The position numbers and the translations under genes were made by a program. A stretch of 64,000 bases of DNA. Origin: Cellulomonas fimi. GTDB lineage: Bacteria > Actinomycetota > Actinomycetes > Actinomycetales > Cellulomonadaceae. The notes beneath the pieces are model-generated. The model saw only the letters and a list, made by a program, of their open reading frames with translations. It was not told where the DNA came from and made no database searches. This document shows, in pieces, positions 51,599-61,541 of this stretch. Numbering within the stretch: position 1 is the first letter of the stretch; each line of letters opens with the position of its first letter. The stretch spans positions 2,046,001 to 2,110,000 of the forward strand of contig NZ_CP110680.1 of NCBI RefSeq assembly GCF_028583725.1. Direction: 5' to 3'.

Positions 51599-52030
51599 GT
51601 GCCGGACCTCAGCTTCCTCCTCTTCGTCGCCGTCGCCTTCGGCCTGCTCTGGCTCATGACGAGCCGCAGCCGCAAGCAGCAGCGCACGGCGCAGGAGTTC
51701 CGGAACAACCTCGCCCCCGGGGACGAGATCATGACCGGCTCCGGCCTGTTCGGCACCGTGGTGGAGGTCGACGGCGACGTCATCACCGTCGAGTCGACCC
51801 CGGGCAACCGCACGCGCTGGATCCGCGCCGCGATCGCCAAGAAGGTCGACCCGCCCGTGGAGGAGGACGAGTACACGGACGAGGCCGACGACGAGACGAC
51901 CGACGACGAGGCCGTGACCGATGCCGACCGCATCGCGCGCGCCAACGACGAGGTCATCGACGTCCCCGACGACCTGTCGACGCTGCCGCCCGTCCTGCGC
52001 AAGAAGGACGACGAGCCGGACACCAAGTAA
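51599..52030 (+). CDS. yajC: preprotein translocase subunit YajC
   Basis: A 143-residue protein with one N-terminal membrane helix (about residues 5-20), the YajC core (SRSRKQQRTAQEFRNNLAPGDEIMTGSGLFGTV split over positions 22-54) and a long acidic tail. YajC joins SecD and SecF to help the SecYEG channel. The GTG at 51599 has GGAG nine to ten bases upstream. The acidic tail of about 60 residues is longer than in E. coli YajC but common in actinobacteria. Confidence 0.92.
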   Translation: MPDLSFLLFVAVAFGLLWLMTSRSRKQQRTAQEFRNNLAPGDEIMTGSGLFGTVVEVDGDVITVESTPGNRTRWIRAAIAKKVDPPVEEDEYTDEADDETTDDEAVTDADRIARANDEVIDVPDDLSTLPPVLRKKDDEPDTK

Positions 52031-52036
52031 CCGCAC

Positions 52037-52091
52037 GGCCCGGGTGACGACGCCCGGGCCTGGACCCCACCGGTCACCTGCGTGACCGGTG
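52037..52091 (+). terminator. two consecutive hairpins between yajC and secD
   Basis: GGCCCGGG (52037-52044) pairs with CCCGGGCC (52053-52060), and CACCGGTCAC (52068-52077) pairs with GTGACCGGTG (52082-52091). Both are perfect. They could lower read-through from yajC into secD or act in attenuation. The second stem covers the GTG at 52089, which argues against that codon as the secD start. Confidence 0.6.
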
Positions 52092-52112
52092 CGCGCACGA
52101 GAGAAGACTCCG

Positions 52113-54038
52113 TTGGCCCCTCCTACCCGCCGTCACCGGCCGGTCCGCACGCTCCTGTGGCTCGGGCTCCTGATCGTCGCCATCTTCGGCACGATCTTCG
52201 CCGGCACCAAGACGTCCGACGCCACGTGGACGCCCAACCTCGCGCTCGACCTCGAGGGTGGCACGCAGATCATCCTCACGCCGGTCGCCGAGGACGCGAG
52301 CGACATCACACCCGAGACGATCAACCAGGCGATCGCGGTCATCCGTCAGCGCGTGGACTCCTCGGGAGTGGCGGAGGCGGAGATCACGAGCCAGGGCAAC
52401 AACATCGTGGTCGCGCTGCCAGGCACGCCGAGCGAGGAGACGCTCGAGCTCGTCCGGACGTCGGCGCAGATGGAGCTCCGTCCCGTCCTCGTCGCCGGGG
52501 CGCCCACGCCCACCACGACGGACGAGGCCGCGACCCCCGCGCCGACCGAGTCGGCGGCCGCCCAGGCGGGCGAGGAGGGCGACGCCGCTGCCGGTGACGC
52601 GTCCGCGGACGCCGCAGCGACGCCCGAGCCGACGCCCGCCGCGTCGGAGGCGCCGTCGGACACGCCGTCCAAGGCGTCGCCGGACAATGCGAGCGACATC
52701 GCCTACTACGTGACGCCCGCGGTCCAGGCGGAGTACGAGGCGCTCGACTGCACGGACCCGAAGAACCTCACGGGTGGCGCCTCGGGTGACCCGGACGAGG
52801 CGCTCGTGACCTGCGACCCGGAGGGTCAGGGGAAGTTCATCCTGGGTCCGGTCGAGATCGAGGGCAAGGAGATCGACAGCGCGAGCTCGGGCCTGCGGAC
52901 CACGCAGTCCGGCGCGACCACGGGTGAGTGGGTCGTCAACCTCGAGTTCAGCCCCAAGGGCACGACGACGTTCACGGAGGTCACGACGCGTCTGCAGGGC
53001 CTGTCGGCGCCGCAGAACCAGTTCGCCTTCGTGCTCGACGGGCTCGTCATCTCGGCGCCGAGCCTCTCGCCCGGCACGATCATCTCCAACGGCAAGCCCG
53101 AGATCTCGGGGAGCTTCACGCAGGAGTCGGCCGCGACGCTGGCGAACCAGCTGAACTTCGGGTCGCTGCCGCTGACCTTCGAGGTCATGAGCGAGGAGCA
53201 GATCTCCGCGACGCTCGGGTCGGAGCAGCTCCAGAAGGGCCTCATCGCCGGCCTCATCGGACTGATCCTCGTCGTCATCTACTCGCTCTTCCAGTACCGC
53301 GCCCTCGGCCTCCTCACGGTGGCGTCCCTGATCGTGGCCGCGGTCCTCACCTACGGCGTCATCACGCTGCTGTCGTGGACGCAGGGCTACCGCCTGTCGC
53401 TGCCCGGCGTCGCGGGTCTGATCGTCGCGATCGGTATCACCGCGGACTCGTTCATCGTGTACTTCGAGCGCATCCGTGACGAGCTGCGCGAGGGCCGGAC
53501 GCTCCAGGCCGCCGTCGAGCGCGGCTGGGAACGGGCGCGTCGCACGATCCTGGCGTCCGACGCGGTCAACTTCATCGCGGCGATCGTGCTCTACGCGCTG
53601 ACCGTCGGCGGCGTCCGCGGCTTCGCCTTCACCCTGGGACTCACGACGATCATCGACGTGATCGTGGTGTTCCTCTTCACGCACCCGATGATGACGCTGA
53701 TCGCCCGCACCAAGTTCTTCGGCGACGGTCACCCGGCGTCCGGCCTCGACCCGCGCCGCCTCGGCGTCGACACGGTGCGCTACGCCGGTCGGGGTCGCGT
53801 CGTCTCCCCGTCCACCACCGGCAAGTCGGCGAAGAAGGACGGCGACCGCGTCCCGGTCGGCGTCGGCACGAGCAGCGCCGCCGCCACGTCCGGCCCGACC
53901 ATCGCGGAGCGCCGCGCGGCGGCCCGCGCGGCTGCCGGCGACGGGTCGGCACCGCCGCCCGAGGCGCCCGAACCGACGCCTGACGCAGCCGCGCAGGACG
54001 AGCCCCGGACCGGGCGCACCGAGGGGAGCGAGCACTGA
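52113..54038 (+). CDS. secD: protein translocase subunit SecD
   Basis: A 641-residue membrane protein of the RND superfamily that uses proton flow to pull secreted proteins out on the far side. TTG 52113 is chosen because it begins just before the conserved RPVRTLLWLG helix and follows GAGAAG; an in-frame GTG at 52089 lies inside a hairpin. One N-terminal helix, a large external domain, then five helices near the C-terminus with GVAGLIVAIGITADSFIVYF (motif D4) are seen. Residues about 128-190 form an unusual Ala/Thr/Pro-rich insert. A disordered 100-residue tail ends the protein. It overlaps secF (TGATG). Confidence 0.95.
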   Translation: MAPPTRRHRPVRTLLWLGLLIVAIFGTIFAGTKTSDATWTPNLALDLEGGTQIILTPVAEDASDITPETINQAIAVIRQRVDSSGVAEAEITSQGNNIVVALPGTPSEETLELVRTSAQMELRPVLVAGAPTPTTTDEAATPAPTESAAAQAGEEGDAAAGDASADAAATPEPTPAASEAPSDTPSKASPDNASDIAYYVTPAVQAEYEALDCTDPKNLTGGASGDPDEALVTCDPEGQGKFILGPVEIEGKEIDSASSGLRTTQSGATTGEWVVNLEFSPKGTTTFTEVTTRLQGLSAPQNQFAFVLDGLVISAPSLSPGTIISNGKPEISGSFTQESAATLANQLNFGSLPLTFEVMSEEQISATLGSEQLQKGLIAGLIGLILVVIYSLFQYRALGLLTVASLIVAAVLTYGVITLLSWTQGYRLSLPGVAGLIVAIGITADSFIVYFERIRDELREGRTLQAAVERGWERARRTILASDAVNFIAAIVLYALTVGGVRGFAFTLGLTTIIDVIVVFLFTHPMMTLIARTKFFGDGHPASGLDPRRLGVDTVRYAGRGRVVSPSTTGKSAKKDGDRVPVGVGTSSAAATSGPTIAERRAAARAAAGDGSAPPPEAPEPTPDAAAQDEPRTGRTEGSEH

Positions 54039-55138
54039 TGGCCCAGGGATTCGCCCAGTGGGGCAACGACCTCTACACGGGGCGCCGGTCGTACGACATC
54101 GTCGGCCGCCGTCGCGTCTGGTACACGATCTCCGCGATCCTCGTGGCGGTCTCCGCGGTGCTGCTCATCAAGCCCGGCCTGAACCCGGGCATCGAGTTCC
54201 GCGGCGGCTCCGAGTTCGTCGTCTCGAACGTCGAGAGCCTCGACCAGCAGCTCGCGATCGACACCGTGCAGGGCGTCGCACCCGGTGAGTCGCCGAAGGT
54301 GACGACCGTCGGTGGGCAGAGCCTGCGCATCCAGACGGCCGAGCTGAGCAACGCGGACGTCGAGGAGGTCCAGGGCGCGCTCGCCGAGGCGTTCGACGTC
54401 CCCAAGGAGCAGGTGACGACGTCGTTCATCGGCCCCTCGTGGGGCGCCGACATCTCGCGCAAGGCGATCACCGGCATCCTCGTCTTCCTGCTGTTCGTGA
54501 CGATCGTGATGACGATCTACTTCCGCAACTGGCGGATGGCGATCGCCGCGCTCGTCGCGCTGTTCCACGACCTGATCATCACCGCGGGCGTGTACGCCGG
54601 GGTCGGCTGGGAGGTCACGCCGGCGACGGTCATCGGCTTCCTCACGATCCTCGGGTACTCGATCTACGACACCGTGGTCGTGTTCGACAAGGTGCGCGAG
54701 AACACGGCCGACACGCTCGACCAGACCCGTTTCACCTACGCGGAGAAGGCGAACCTCGCGGTCAACCAGACGCTCGTGCGGTCGATCAACACCTCGGTCG
54801 TGGCGCTCCTGCCCGTCGCGTCGATCCTGTTCGTCGGCGCGTTCGTCCTGGGTGCGGGCACGCTGCGCGACATCGCGCTCGCGCTGTTCGTCGGCATGCT
54901 CGTCGGCACGTTCTCGTCGATCTTCCTCGCCACCCCGGTCGAGGTGTCGCTGCGCGAGCGTGAGCCCGCGATCCGCGAGCACACGCGCAAGGTGCTCGCG
55001 GCACGCGCGCAGCGGCGCACGGGCGGGTCGGACGACGAGGACCCCGAGGCGCTTGCGGCTGCGACGATCCACTCGGCGGGCCAGCTCCGACCGGGCGCGC
55101 ACCAGGGTGTCGCCGCGCAGCCGAAGCGGCGCCGGTGA
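54038..55138 (+). CDS. secF: protein translocase subunit SecF
   Basis: A 366-residue RND-type partner of SecD with six helices. The conserved motifs are NPGIEFRGGSEF, ALFHDLIITAGVY, and GYSIYDTVVVFDKVRENT. ATG 54038 overlaps the secD stop, so the two subunits are made in equal amounts. The C-terminal tail is basic. The end overlaps the apt start by four bases. Confidence 0.96.
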   Translation: MAQGFAQWGNDLYTGRRSYDIVGRRRVWYTISAILVAVSAVLLIKPGLNPGIEFRGGSEFVVSNVESLDQQLAIDTVQGVAPGESPKVTTVGGQSLRIQTAELSNADVEEVQGALAEAFDVPKEQVTTSFIGPSWGADISRKAITGILVFLLFVTIVMTIYFRNWRMAIAALVALFHDLIITAGVYAGVGWEVTPATVIGFLTILGYSIYDTVVVFDKVRENTADTLDQTRFTYAEKANLAVNQTLVRSINTSVVALLPVASILFVGAFVLGAGTLRDIALALFVGMLVGTFSSIFLATPVEVSLREREPAIREHTRKVLAARAQRRTGGSDDEDPEALAAATIHSAGQLRPGAHQGVAAQPKRRR

Positions 55139-55722
55139 TGACCTCCATCGACGGATCGACCGCGGGGGCGCTCTCGGGCGGCGCCCCCGCGGGCCGTGCG
55201 GCGCTGCTCGCGCGCGTCGACGAGCTCGTCCGGCGGGTGCCCGACTACCCGCAGCCCGGCGTGCTGTTCCGCGACATCACCCCGCTCCTGGCCGACGGCC
55301 CCGCGTTCGCGGGCGTGGTCGACGCGATCGCGGCCGACGCCCCCGCGGGCGTGGACCTCGTCGCCGGGATGGAGGCCCGCGGGTTCCTGCTCGCGGCCCC
55401 CGTCGCGACGGCGCTCGGCGCCGGTGTGCTGCCGGTCCGCAAGGCGGGCAAGCTGCCGGGACCGACCGCGATCGAGCACTACGAGCTCGAGTACGGCCAC
55501 GCATCGGTCGAGATCCACCCGTTCACGGTGCCCGCGGGCGCGCGCGTGCTCGTGATCGACGACGTGCTGGCCACGGGAGGGACCGCCGCCGCGACCGTCG
55601 CGCTGCTGCAGCGGTGCGGTGCCGACGTCGTCGGCCTGTCGTTCCTCGTCGAGCTGCTCGGCCTCGACGGCCGCGCGCGGCTCGGCGACCTGCCCGTCGA
55701 CGCGCTCGTGCAGGTGCCCTGA
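55135..55722 (+). CDS. apt: adenine phosphoribosyltransferase
   Basis: A 195-residue purine salvage enzyme that makes AMP from adenine and PRPP. The PRPP-binding loop VLVIDDVLATGGTAAA is clear at about residues 137-152, with the family block VPDYPQPGVLFRDITPLL near 35-52 and the flexible loop RKAGKLPG. It can start at GTG 55135 or ATG 55138; the first overlaps the secF stop. The order secF-apt-rel is conserved in actinobacteria. Confidence 0.95.
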   Translation: MMTSIDGSTAGALSGGAPAGRAALLARVDELVRRVPDYPQPGVLFRDITPLLADGPAFAGVVDAIAADAPAGVDLVAGMEARGFLLAAPVATALGAGVLPVRKAGKLPGPTAIEHYELEYGHASVEIHPFTVPAGARVLVIDDVLATGGTAAATVALLQRCGADVVGLSFLVELLGLDGRARLGDLPVDALVQVP

Positions 55723-55780
55723 CCTCGTCCGACGCGGTGACGCGGGCGGACGCGTGTCGGTGGTGGCCTGCGCGCGGACG

Positions 55781-55786
55781 TAGACT
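55781..55786 (+). promoter_or_regulatory. putative -10 element upstream of rel
   Basis: TAGACT fits the actinobacterial -10 pattern TANNNT, 85 bases before the rel start. No convincing -35 is seen. Placed between apt and rel, it suggests a separate promoter for the stringent response gene. Confidence 0.35.
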
Positions 55787-55870
55787 GCTGCGATCCGGTC
55801 CCCGCGGGTCGGGCGTCCCGCCACAGGCCGCCGTGACGTCCCCGGGGGCGACGACCGCGGGAGGGGTGGC

Positions 55871-58204
55871 ATGAGCGACGACGTCCGAGCGCCCGAGACC
55901 GCCGTCCCGGACGTCGCGACCGACAACGGCGCGAGCGCGTCCAGCCGCGTCCGGTCCCGCCTCCAGCGGTTCGGCCAGCGGTCGGGTCCGGCCTTCCCGG
56001 CCCTCGAGCCCGTGCTGCAGGCGGCGCGCACCAACCACCCGAAGGCCGACCTGACCGTGGTCGAGCAGGCGTACGTCGTCGCGGAGAAGGCGCACCGCGG
56101 GCAGCTGCGCAAGAGCGGCGACCCGTACATCACGCACCCCGTCGCCGTCGCGACGATCCTCGCCGAGCTCGGCATGACGCCGTCCACGCTCGCCGCCGCG
56201 CTCCTGCACGACACGGTCGAGGACACCGAGTACTCGCTCGACCAGCTGCGCCGCGAGTTCGGGCCCGAGGTCGCGATGCTCGTCGACGGCGTCACGAAGC
56301 TCGACAAGGTCACGTACGGCGACGCGGCGCAGGCCGAGACGGTCCGCAAGATGGTCGTCGCGATGTCGCGCGACATCCGCGTGCTCGTCATCAAGCTCGC
56401 CGACCGGCTGCACAACGCGCGCACGTGGAAGTTCGTCGCGTCGTCGTCGGCGGAGAAGAAGGCGCGCGAGACGCTCGAGATCTACGCGCCGCTGGCCCAC
56501 CGCCTCGGCATGAACACGATCAAGTGGGAGCTCGAGGACCTGTCGTTCGCGACGCTGTACCCGAAGCTCTACGACGAGATCGTGCACCTCGTGGCGGAGC
56601 GCGCGCCGGCGCGCGAGGAGTACCTGGCCGTGGTCCGCGAGCAGGTCGGCGCCGACCTGCGGTCCGCGAAGATCAAGGCCACGGTCACGGGCCGGCCGAA
56701 GCACTACTACTCGATCTACCAGAAGATGATCGTGCGCGGCCGCGACTTCGCCGACATCTACGACCTGGTCGGCGTGCGCGTCCTGGTCGACACGGTGCGG
56801 GACTGCTACGCGGCGCTCGGCGCCCTGCACGCGCGGTGGAACCCGGTCCCGGGCCGGTTCAAGGACTACATCGCGATGCCGAAGTTCAACCTCTACCAGT
56901 CGTTGCACACGACCGTGATCGGGCCCGGTGGCAAGCCGGTCGAGATCCAGATCCGCACGCACGACATGCACCGGCGCGCGGAGTACGGCGTCGCGGCGCA
57001 CTGGAAGTACAAGGAGACCGCGAAGAACGCGGCGAACGGCCAGACGGACGCCGCCGGCAACGACATGGTCTGGCTGCGCCAGCTCGTCGACTGGCAGAAG
57101 GAGACCGCCGACCCCACCGAGTTCCTCGACTCGCTGCGGTTCGAGATCGCCGGGTCCGAGGTCTACGTCTTCACGCCCAAGGGCGACGTCATCGCGCTGC
57201 CCTCCGGCTCGACCCCCGTGGACTTCGCGTACGCGGTGCACACCGAGGTCGGCCACCGGACCATGGGCGCGCGCGTCAACGGTCGGCTCGTGCCGCTCGA
57301 CTCGGCGCTCGAGAACGGTGACGTGGTCGACGTCTTCACGTCCAAGTCCGAGACGGCGGGCCCGTCGCGCGACTGGCTCGGCTTCGTCAAGAGCCCGCGC
57401 GCCCGCAACAAGATCCGCCAGTGGTTCTCGAAGGAGCGCCGCGAGGAGGCGATCGAGCACGGCAAGGACGCGATCGCGAAGGCGATGCGCAAGCAGAACC
57501 TGCCGATTCAGCGGCTGCTGTCGCACGAGTCCCTCGTCGCGCTCGCGAACGAGATGCGCTACCAGGACGTGTCGGCGCTGTACGCGGCGATCGGCGAGGG
57601 CCAGGTGTCCGCGGCGACCGTCGTGCAGCGGCTCGTCCACTCGCTCGGCGGGGAGCCCGCGGCGGAGGAGGACCTCGCCGAGACGGCGCGTCCCGGCCCG
57701 ACGGCCCGGCGGGTCCGGACCGGCGACACCGGCGTCGTGGTCAAGGGCGTCGACGACATCTGGGTCAAGCTCGCCAAGTGCTGCACGCCCGTCCCGGGCG
57801 ACGACATCGTCGGCTTCGTCACGCGCGGCGCCGGCGTCAGCGTGCACCGCTCCGACTGCGTGAACGTCGACGCCCTGCGGTCGCAGCCCGAGCGTATGGT
57901 CGACGTCGAGTGGAGCCACACGAGCTCCACGCTGTTCCTCGTGCAGATCCAGGTCGAGGCGCTCGACCGCAGCCGCCTGCTGTCCGACGTCACGCGCGTC
58001 CTGTCGGACCACCACGTCAACATCCTGTCGGCGTCCGTCTCGACGTCACGCGACCGGGTCGCGCTGTCGCGCTTCGTGTTCGAGATGGCCGAGCCGTCGC
58101 ACCTCGCGTCCGTGCTGGCCGCCGTGCGCAAGGTCGAGGGCGTCTTCGACGTGTACCGGATCACCGGCGCCAAGGCCGCGGGGGAGCCCGTCATCCGCGC
58201 CTGA
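55871..58204 (+). CDS. rel: bifunctional (p)ppGpp synthetase/hydrolase
   Basis: A 777-residue Rel protein controlling the stringent response. Domains in order are an HD hydrolase (about 70-200) with LLHDTVEDT and [11 protein letters not shown], a synthetase (about 250-380) with [23 protein letters not shown] and the GTP-site segment [12 protein letters not shown], a TGS domain (about 430-490; [21 protein letters not shown]), a zinc-finger/helical region with [10 protein letters not shown], and a C-terminal ACT domain. Both catalytic sites look intact. The ATG at 55871 follows GGGAGGGG. Its last 159 bases overlap an antisense gene. Confidence 0.96.
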   Translation: MSDDVRAPETAVPDVATDNGASASSRVRSRLQRFGQRSGPAFPALEPVLQAARTNHPKADLTVVEQAYVVAEKAHRGQLRKSGDPYITHPVAVATILAELGMTPSTLAAALLHDTVEDTEYSLDQLRREFGPEVAMLVDGVTKLDKVTYGDAAQAETVRKMVVAMSRDIRVLVIKLADRLHNARTWKFVASSSAEKKARETLEIYAPLAHRLGMNTIKWELEDLSFATLYPKLYDEIVHLVAERAPAREEYLAVVREQVGADLRSAKIKATVTGRPKHYYSIYQKMIVRGRDFADIYDLVGVRVLVDTVRDCYAALGALHARWNPVPGRFKDYIAMPKFNLYQSLHTTVIGPGGKPVEIQIRTHDMHRRAEYGVAAHWKYKETAKNAANGQTDAAGNDMVWLRQLVDWQKETADPTEFLDSLRFEIAGSEVYVFTPKGDVIALPSGSTPVDFAYAVHTEVGHRTMGARVNGRLVPLDSALENGDVVDVFTSKSETAGPSRDWLGFVKSPRARNKIRQWFSKERREEAIEHGKDAIAKAMRKQNLPIQRLLSHESLVALANEMRYQDVSALYAAIGEGQVSAATVVQRLVHSLGGEPAAEEDLAETARPGPTARRVRTGDTGVVVKGVDDIWVKLAKCCTPVPGDDIVGFVTRGAGVSVHRSDCVNVDALRSQPERMVDVEWSHTSSTLFLVQIQVEALDRSRLLSDVTRVLSDHHVNILSASVSTSRDRVALSRFVFEMAEPSHLASVLAAVRKVEGVFDVYRITGAKAAGEPVIRA

Positions 58205-58780
58205 CGGCATGCGGAGGCTGCGCAGCACGTCGCGTGCCTGCCGGACGCCCCGCTGGCCGCGCAGGTCGTCGAGCGCGCGCAGCGCGGCGGACGGGTCGAA
58301 CCCCGCGGCCATCAGGTCGAGGAGCAGCCGGCGGGCGCGCACGGGCGGCAGGAACCGCGCCACGTCCGTGCCCGTGCGGTGCACCGTCGTGACCCGCAGC
58401 CGGCCGACGAGCTGCACGTCGGACGCCGACAGCGACGCCTCCGCGGATGTCCGCCACGCACTCGGCGCGACGGGGTGCCGGCCGCTGCCGACGAGCACCT
58501 CGACCCGGTCGGGCGCCGCGCCGCCCGTGTGCACCCACGCCGCGCTGCTCCGCCCGACGACGCCGCCGCGCGGCACCTCGTCGAGCAGCGCCGCGCCGCG
58601 GAGCTCGGGCGACGAGGGGAGGTCGGCGACGACCGCGACGTCGCCCCACACGCGCCGCAGCACGCCGTCGCGGACGAGCGCGAAGAACGCCGCGTCCCCC
58701 ACGTCGCGTCGGCGCACCACCGTCGGGAGCACGGGGGTGCGCGGCCGCAGCTCGTCGAGGTTCGTCACGCGCGCCAGCAT
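58046..58780 (-). CDS. AbiEi-antitoxin-like protein overlapping rel in antisense
   Basis: A 244-residue protein resembling the C-terminal part of AbiEi-type antitoxin family proteins often seen alone in actinobacteria. Parts supporting this are [31 protein letters not shown] and [20 protein letters not shown]. No AbiEii toxin gene is adjacent. The last 50 residues, encoded inside rel, are Asp/His/Arg-rich and look unlike a folded domain; the original stop may have been lost, with the frame reading on into the rel complement. ATG 58780 has no strong ribosome binding site. The gene is convergent with rel and follows the DUF349 gene. Confidence 0.55.
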   Translation of the reverse strand: MLARVTNLDELRPRTPVLPTVVRRRDVGDAAFFALVRDGVLRRVWGDVAVVADLPSSPELRGAALLDEVPRGGVVGRSSAAWVHTGGAAPDRVEVLVGSGRHPVAPSAWRTSAEASLSASDVQLVGRLRVTTVHRTGTDVARFLPPVRARRLLLDLMAAGFDPSAALRALDDLRGQRGVRQARDVLRSLRMPSGADDGLPRGLGAGDPVHVEDALDLAHGGQHGREVRRLGHLEHEARQRDPVA

Positions 58781-58845
58781 GACGGAGCCGGGCACACCCG
58801 TGGGGTGGCCCGGCTCCGGCTGTGGACGACGGCGCGTCGTGCCGA

Positions 58846-60771
58846 TCAGCCGCGTGCGTCCTCCGCGGCGCGCTGCACCTGCTCCAGCCACGACCGGCGG
58901 GCGTCGAGCGCGGCCTGCGCGTCGGCGATCCTGCGGGCGTCACCCGCCGACTTCGCACGCTCCAGGTCCGCCTCGAGACCGGCGATCGCCTGCTCGAGCT
59001 GCGCGGCCGCCCCCTCGGCGCGGGCGCGCGTCTCCGGGTTGGTCCGGCGCCACTGCGCCTGCTCCGCGTCGCGGATCGCCGACTCGACCGCCCGCAGGCG
59101 GCCCTCGACCCGCTGGATGTCGGCGCGCGGCACCTTGCCCGCCGCCTCCCACCGGTCCTGGATCGAGCGGATGGCCTGCTTCGCCGCGTTGAGGTCGCGC
59201 ACCGGGAGCAGCGCCTCCGCCTCCGTGAGCAGCGCCTCCTTGACCTCGAGGTTGGCGCGGAACTCCGTGTCCGTCGCGGCCGAGTGCGCGTCACGCGCCG
59301 CGAAGAACGCGTCCTGCGCGGCCCGGAACCTGGCCCACAGCGCGTCGTCGTCCGCGCGGCTCGCGCGGCCCGCAGCCTTCCACCGCGTCATGAGGTCGCG
59401 GAACGCACCCGCCGTCGGGCCCCAGTCCGAGCTGTCCTGCAGGCGCTCGGCCTCGGCGACCAGCTCCTCCTTCGCGGCCTTGGCGCCCGCGTTGCGCGCC
59501 TCCAGCTCGGCGAAGAAGTGCCGCCGCTCACGGTCGAACGTCGTCCGGGCGTGGCTGAACCGCTTCCACAGCGACTCCTCCGTCGGCCGGTCCAGGCGCG
59601 GCCCGCTGCGCTGCGCGGTCTTCCACTCCTCGAGCAGCGTGCGCAGCTGCTCGCCCGCCGGACGCCACTGGATCCGCGCGGGGTCGGTCGCCGCGATCTT
59701 CTCGGCCTGCTCGACGATCGCCGTGCGCGCCTCGAGCGCGACCTGCCGCGCCGCCTGCCGCTCCGCCTCCGCGGCGGCGCGACGCTCGGCCGCGACCGAG
59801 CGCAGCGACTCCAGCCGCTCGCGCAGCGCGTCGAGGTCACCGACCGCCGCGGGCTCCTTGAGCTCCTCCGTCAGGCGCGTCAGCGTCTGGTCGATCTCCT
59901 TGACCGAGAGGTCCGTCGCCTGCAGGCGGGCCTCGAAGAGCGTGACCTTCGCCTGGAGGTCGAGGAAGCGGCGGACGTACAGCGCCAGCGCCTCCTCGCT
60001 CGACGCGCCCGGGAACTGCCCGACGACGCGCTCGCCCGCGGCCTCGCGCACCGACACCGTGCCGTCGGCGTCGACCGAGCCGAACGTCGCGGCGTGCGCG
60101 GCCTCCGCGCTGTCGTCAGGGGCGGGGACCGGTGCGGCCGCGGGCGTCGGGGCGGCCGCTGCCGCCGCGGTGGGCGGATGCGGGATCGGACGCGGCCGCG
60201 GACCCGGGCGCGCCGACGCGGGCGTCGGGCGCGGGGTCGGGACCGCGGGGGCCTCGGACGTCGGCTCGTCGCCCGCCTGGGTCGTCGGCTCGTCGCCCGC
60301 CTCGGACGCCGCGTCGTCGGTCGACGGCGTCGGCGTCTCGTCGGTCTCGGCCGTCGGCTCGGGCACCGTCTCGGCCACAGCCGTGTCGTCGGCGGCGGTG
60401 GTCTCGGTCGCCGACGTGTCGTCGGCGGGTGCCGCCTCGTCGGCAGTCGCGTCGGTGGGTGCCGTCGCGTCGGTGGGGGCGACCTCGTCGGCGGGTCCGG
60501 ACTCGTCGGCCGGTGCCGTCTCGGTGTCCGCGGACGTCTCGGCAGCGGCGACGTCGGCAGCCGGTGCCTCGTCGGCGGCGTGAGCCGTCTCGTCCGGCGT
60601 CACGGCGTCGGCCGGCGCGATCGTCCCGTCCGCTGCGGAGTCGTCGGTCGTCGTGTCGTCGTCGGTGGCCTCGGGCGTCTGCGGCTCGACCGGGGCGGCC
60701 GTCGGGGCGGAGGGCGGGGGAGTGGGCGTCGGGTCCTGCGGCGAGGACGTCGATGCGGGGGTCTCGGTCAC
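58846..60771 (-). CDS. DUF349 domain-containing protein with long acidic disordered N-terminus
   Basis: A 641-residue protein. Residues 1 to about 230 are low-complexity Thr/Asp/Glu/Ala/Pro sequence, certainly disordered. Residues about 255-640 are almost all helical and hold several DUF349 repeats (for example LEEWKTAQRSGPRLDRPTE and LMTRWKAAGRASRADDDALW, with a conserved W-K-x-A/G-R core). DUF349 proteins are predicted coiled bundles of unknown role. The GTG at 60771 overlaps the stop of the cyclophilin gene (GTGA), so they are coupled. The position between rel and the cyclophilin gene is common in the group. Confidence 0.85.
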   Translation of the reverse strand: MTETPASTSSPQDPTPTPPPSAPTAAPVEPQTPEATDDDTTTDDSAADGTIAPADAVTPDETAHAADEAPAADVAAAETSADTETAPADESGPADEVAPTDATAPTDATADEAAPADDTSATETTAADDTAVAETVPEPTAETDETPTPSTDDAASEAGDEPTTQAGDEPTSEAPAVPTPRPTPASARPGPRPRPIPHPPTAAAAAAPTPAAAPVPAPDDSAEAAHAATFGSVDADGTVSVREAAGERVVGQFPGASSEEALALYVRRFLDLQAKVTLFEARLQATDLSVKEIDQTLTRLTEELKEPAAVGDLDALRERLESLRSVAAERRAAAEAERQAARQVALEARTAIVEQAEKIAATDPARIQWRPAGEQLRTLLEEWKTAQRSGPRLDRPTEESLWKRFSHARTTFDRERRHFFAELEARNAGAKAAKEELVAEAERLQDSSDWGPTAGAFRDLMTRWKAAGRASRADDDALWARFRAAQDAFFAARDAHSAATDTEFRANLEVKEALLTEAEALLPVRDLNAAKQAIRSIQDRWEAAGKVPRADIQRVEGRLRAVESAIRDAEQAQWRRTNPETRARAEGAAAQLEQAIAGLEADLERAKSAGDARRIADAQAALDARRSWLEQVQRAAEDARG

Positions 60772-61541
60772 TGGGTCTCCACTCCCTCGATGGTGACGGT
60801 GGACACCGGGGTCTCGGACCCCTCCACGGTGCCCGCGTCAGCGATGGCCTGCAGCACGTCCAACCCGGACGTGATGCGGCCGAACACGGTGTAACCACCC
60901 GCCGAGTCCGACGGGATCTGCGAATCCTCGTACACGAGGAAGAACTGGCTGCCCATGGACTCGCCGTTGCCGCCCTGGCGGGCCATGGCGATCGTGCCCG
61001 CGGGGTAGACGTCGTCGGAGGGCGCGTTCTCGATCGGCCCCCACGAGTAGCCCGGGCCGCCCGTGCCGGTGGCCGTCGGGTCCCCGCACTGCAGGACGTA
61101 GATGCCCTGGGTCGTGAGGCGGTGGCAGTCGGTGCCGTCGAAGTAGCCCTCGCCCGCGAGCGTGACGAAGTTCGCGACAGCCTGCGGCGCGGCGGAGCCG
61201 TCGAGCTCGAAGCCGATAGTGCCCTGGGTCAGGGCGAGCTCACCGTTCCACGTGCGCCCCTCGGCCGCTGCCGGGTCGGGCACGACGCCGCCGTTGCCCG
61301 TGCGCGCCGTCGCGCCCGGGTCCGGCGTCGCGGCCGGCGGGGTCGTGGCGTCGGCGGCGGGCGGCGCGTCGTCGCGGGTCAGGGCGACCGCGGCACCGAT
61401 GCCGAGGCCGAGGACGAGCACCCCCACGACGGAACCCGCGATCACGCGCTGGCGACGATGGCGCGCCCGCGCCTGCACCTGACGCTCCTGCCACTTCTCG
61501 TACCGGCGGCGCTCGTACTCGCGCTCGCGCTTGCTGGACAC
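60768..61541 (-). CDS. membrane-anchored cyclophilin-type peptidyl-prolyl isomerase
   Basis: A 257-residue protein. GTG 61541 is preferred (GAGGAG six bases upstream). A Lys/Arg/Glu-rich cytosolic segment (1-32) is followed by one helix (33-54), an Ala/Pro linker and a cyclophilin domain (about 110-257) outside the membrane. Conserved parts are VANFVTLAGEGYFDGTDCHR, GTIAMARQGGNGESMGSQFF and TVFGRITSGLDVLQAIADAG. It would speed prolyl isomerisation of exported proteins. In mycobacteria the same locus holds PpiB (Rv2582). Confidence 0.92.
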   Translation of the reverse strand: MSSKREREYERRRYEKWQERQVQARARHRRQRVIAGSVVGVLVLGLGIGAAVALTRDDAPPAADATTPPAATPDPGATARTGNGGVVPDPAAAEGRTWNGELALTQGTIGFELDGSAAPQAVANFVTLAGEGYFDGTDCHRLTTQGIYVLQCGDPTATGTGGPGYSWGPIENAPSDDVYPAGTIAMARQGGNGESMGSQFFLVYEDSQIPSDSAGGYTVFGRITSGLDVLQAIADAGTVEGSETPVSTVTIEGVETQ

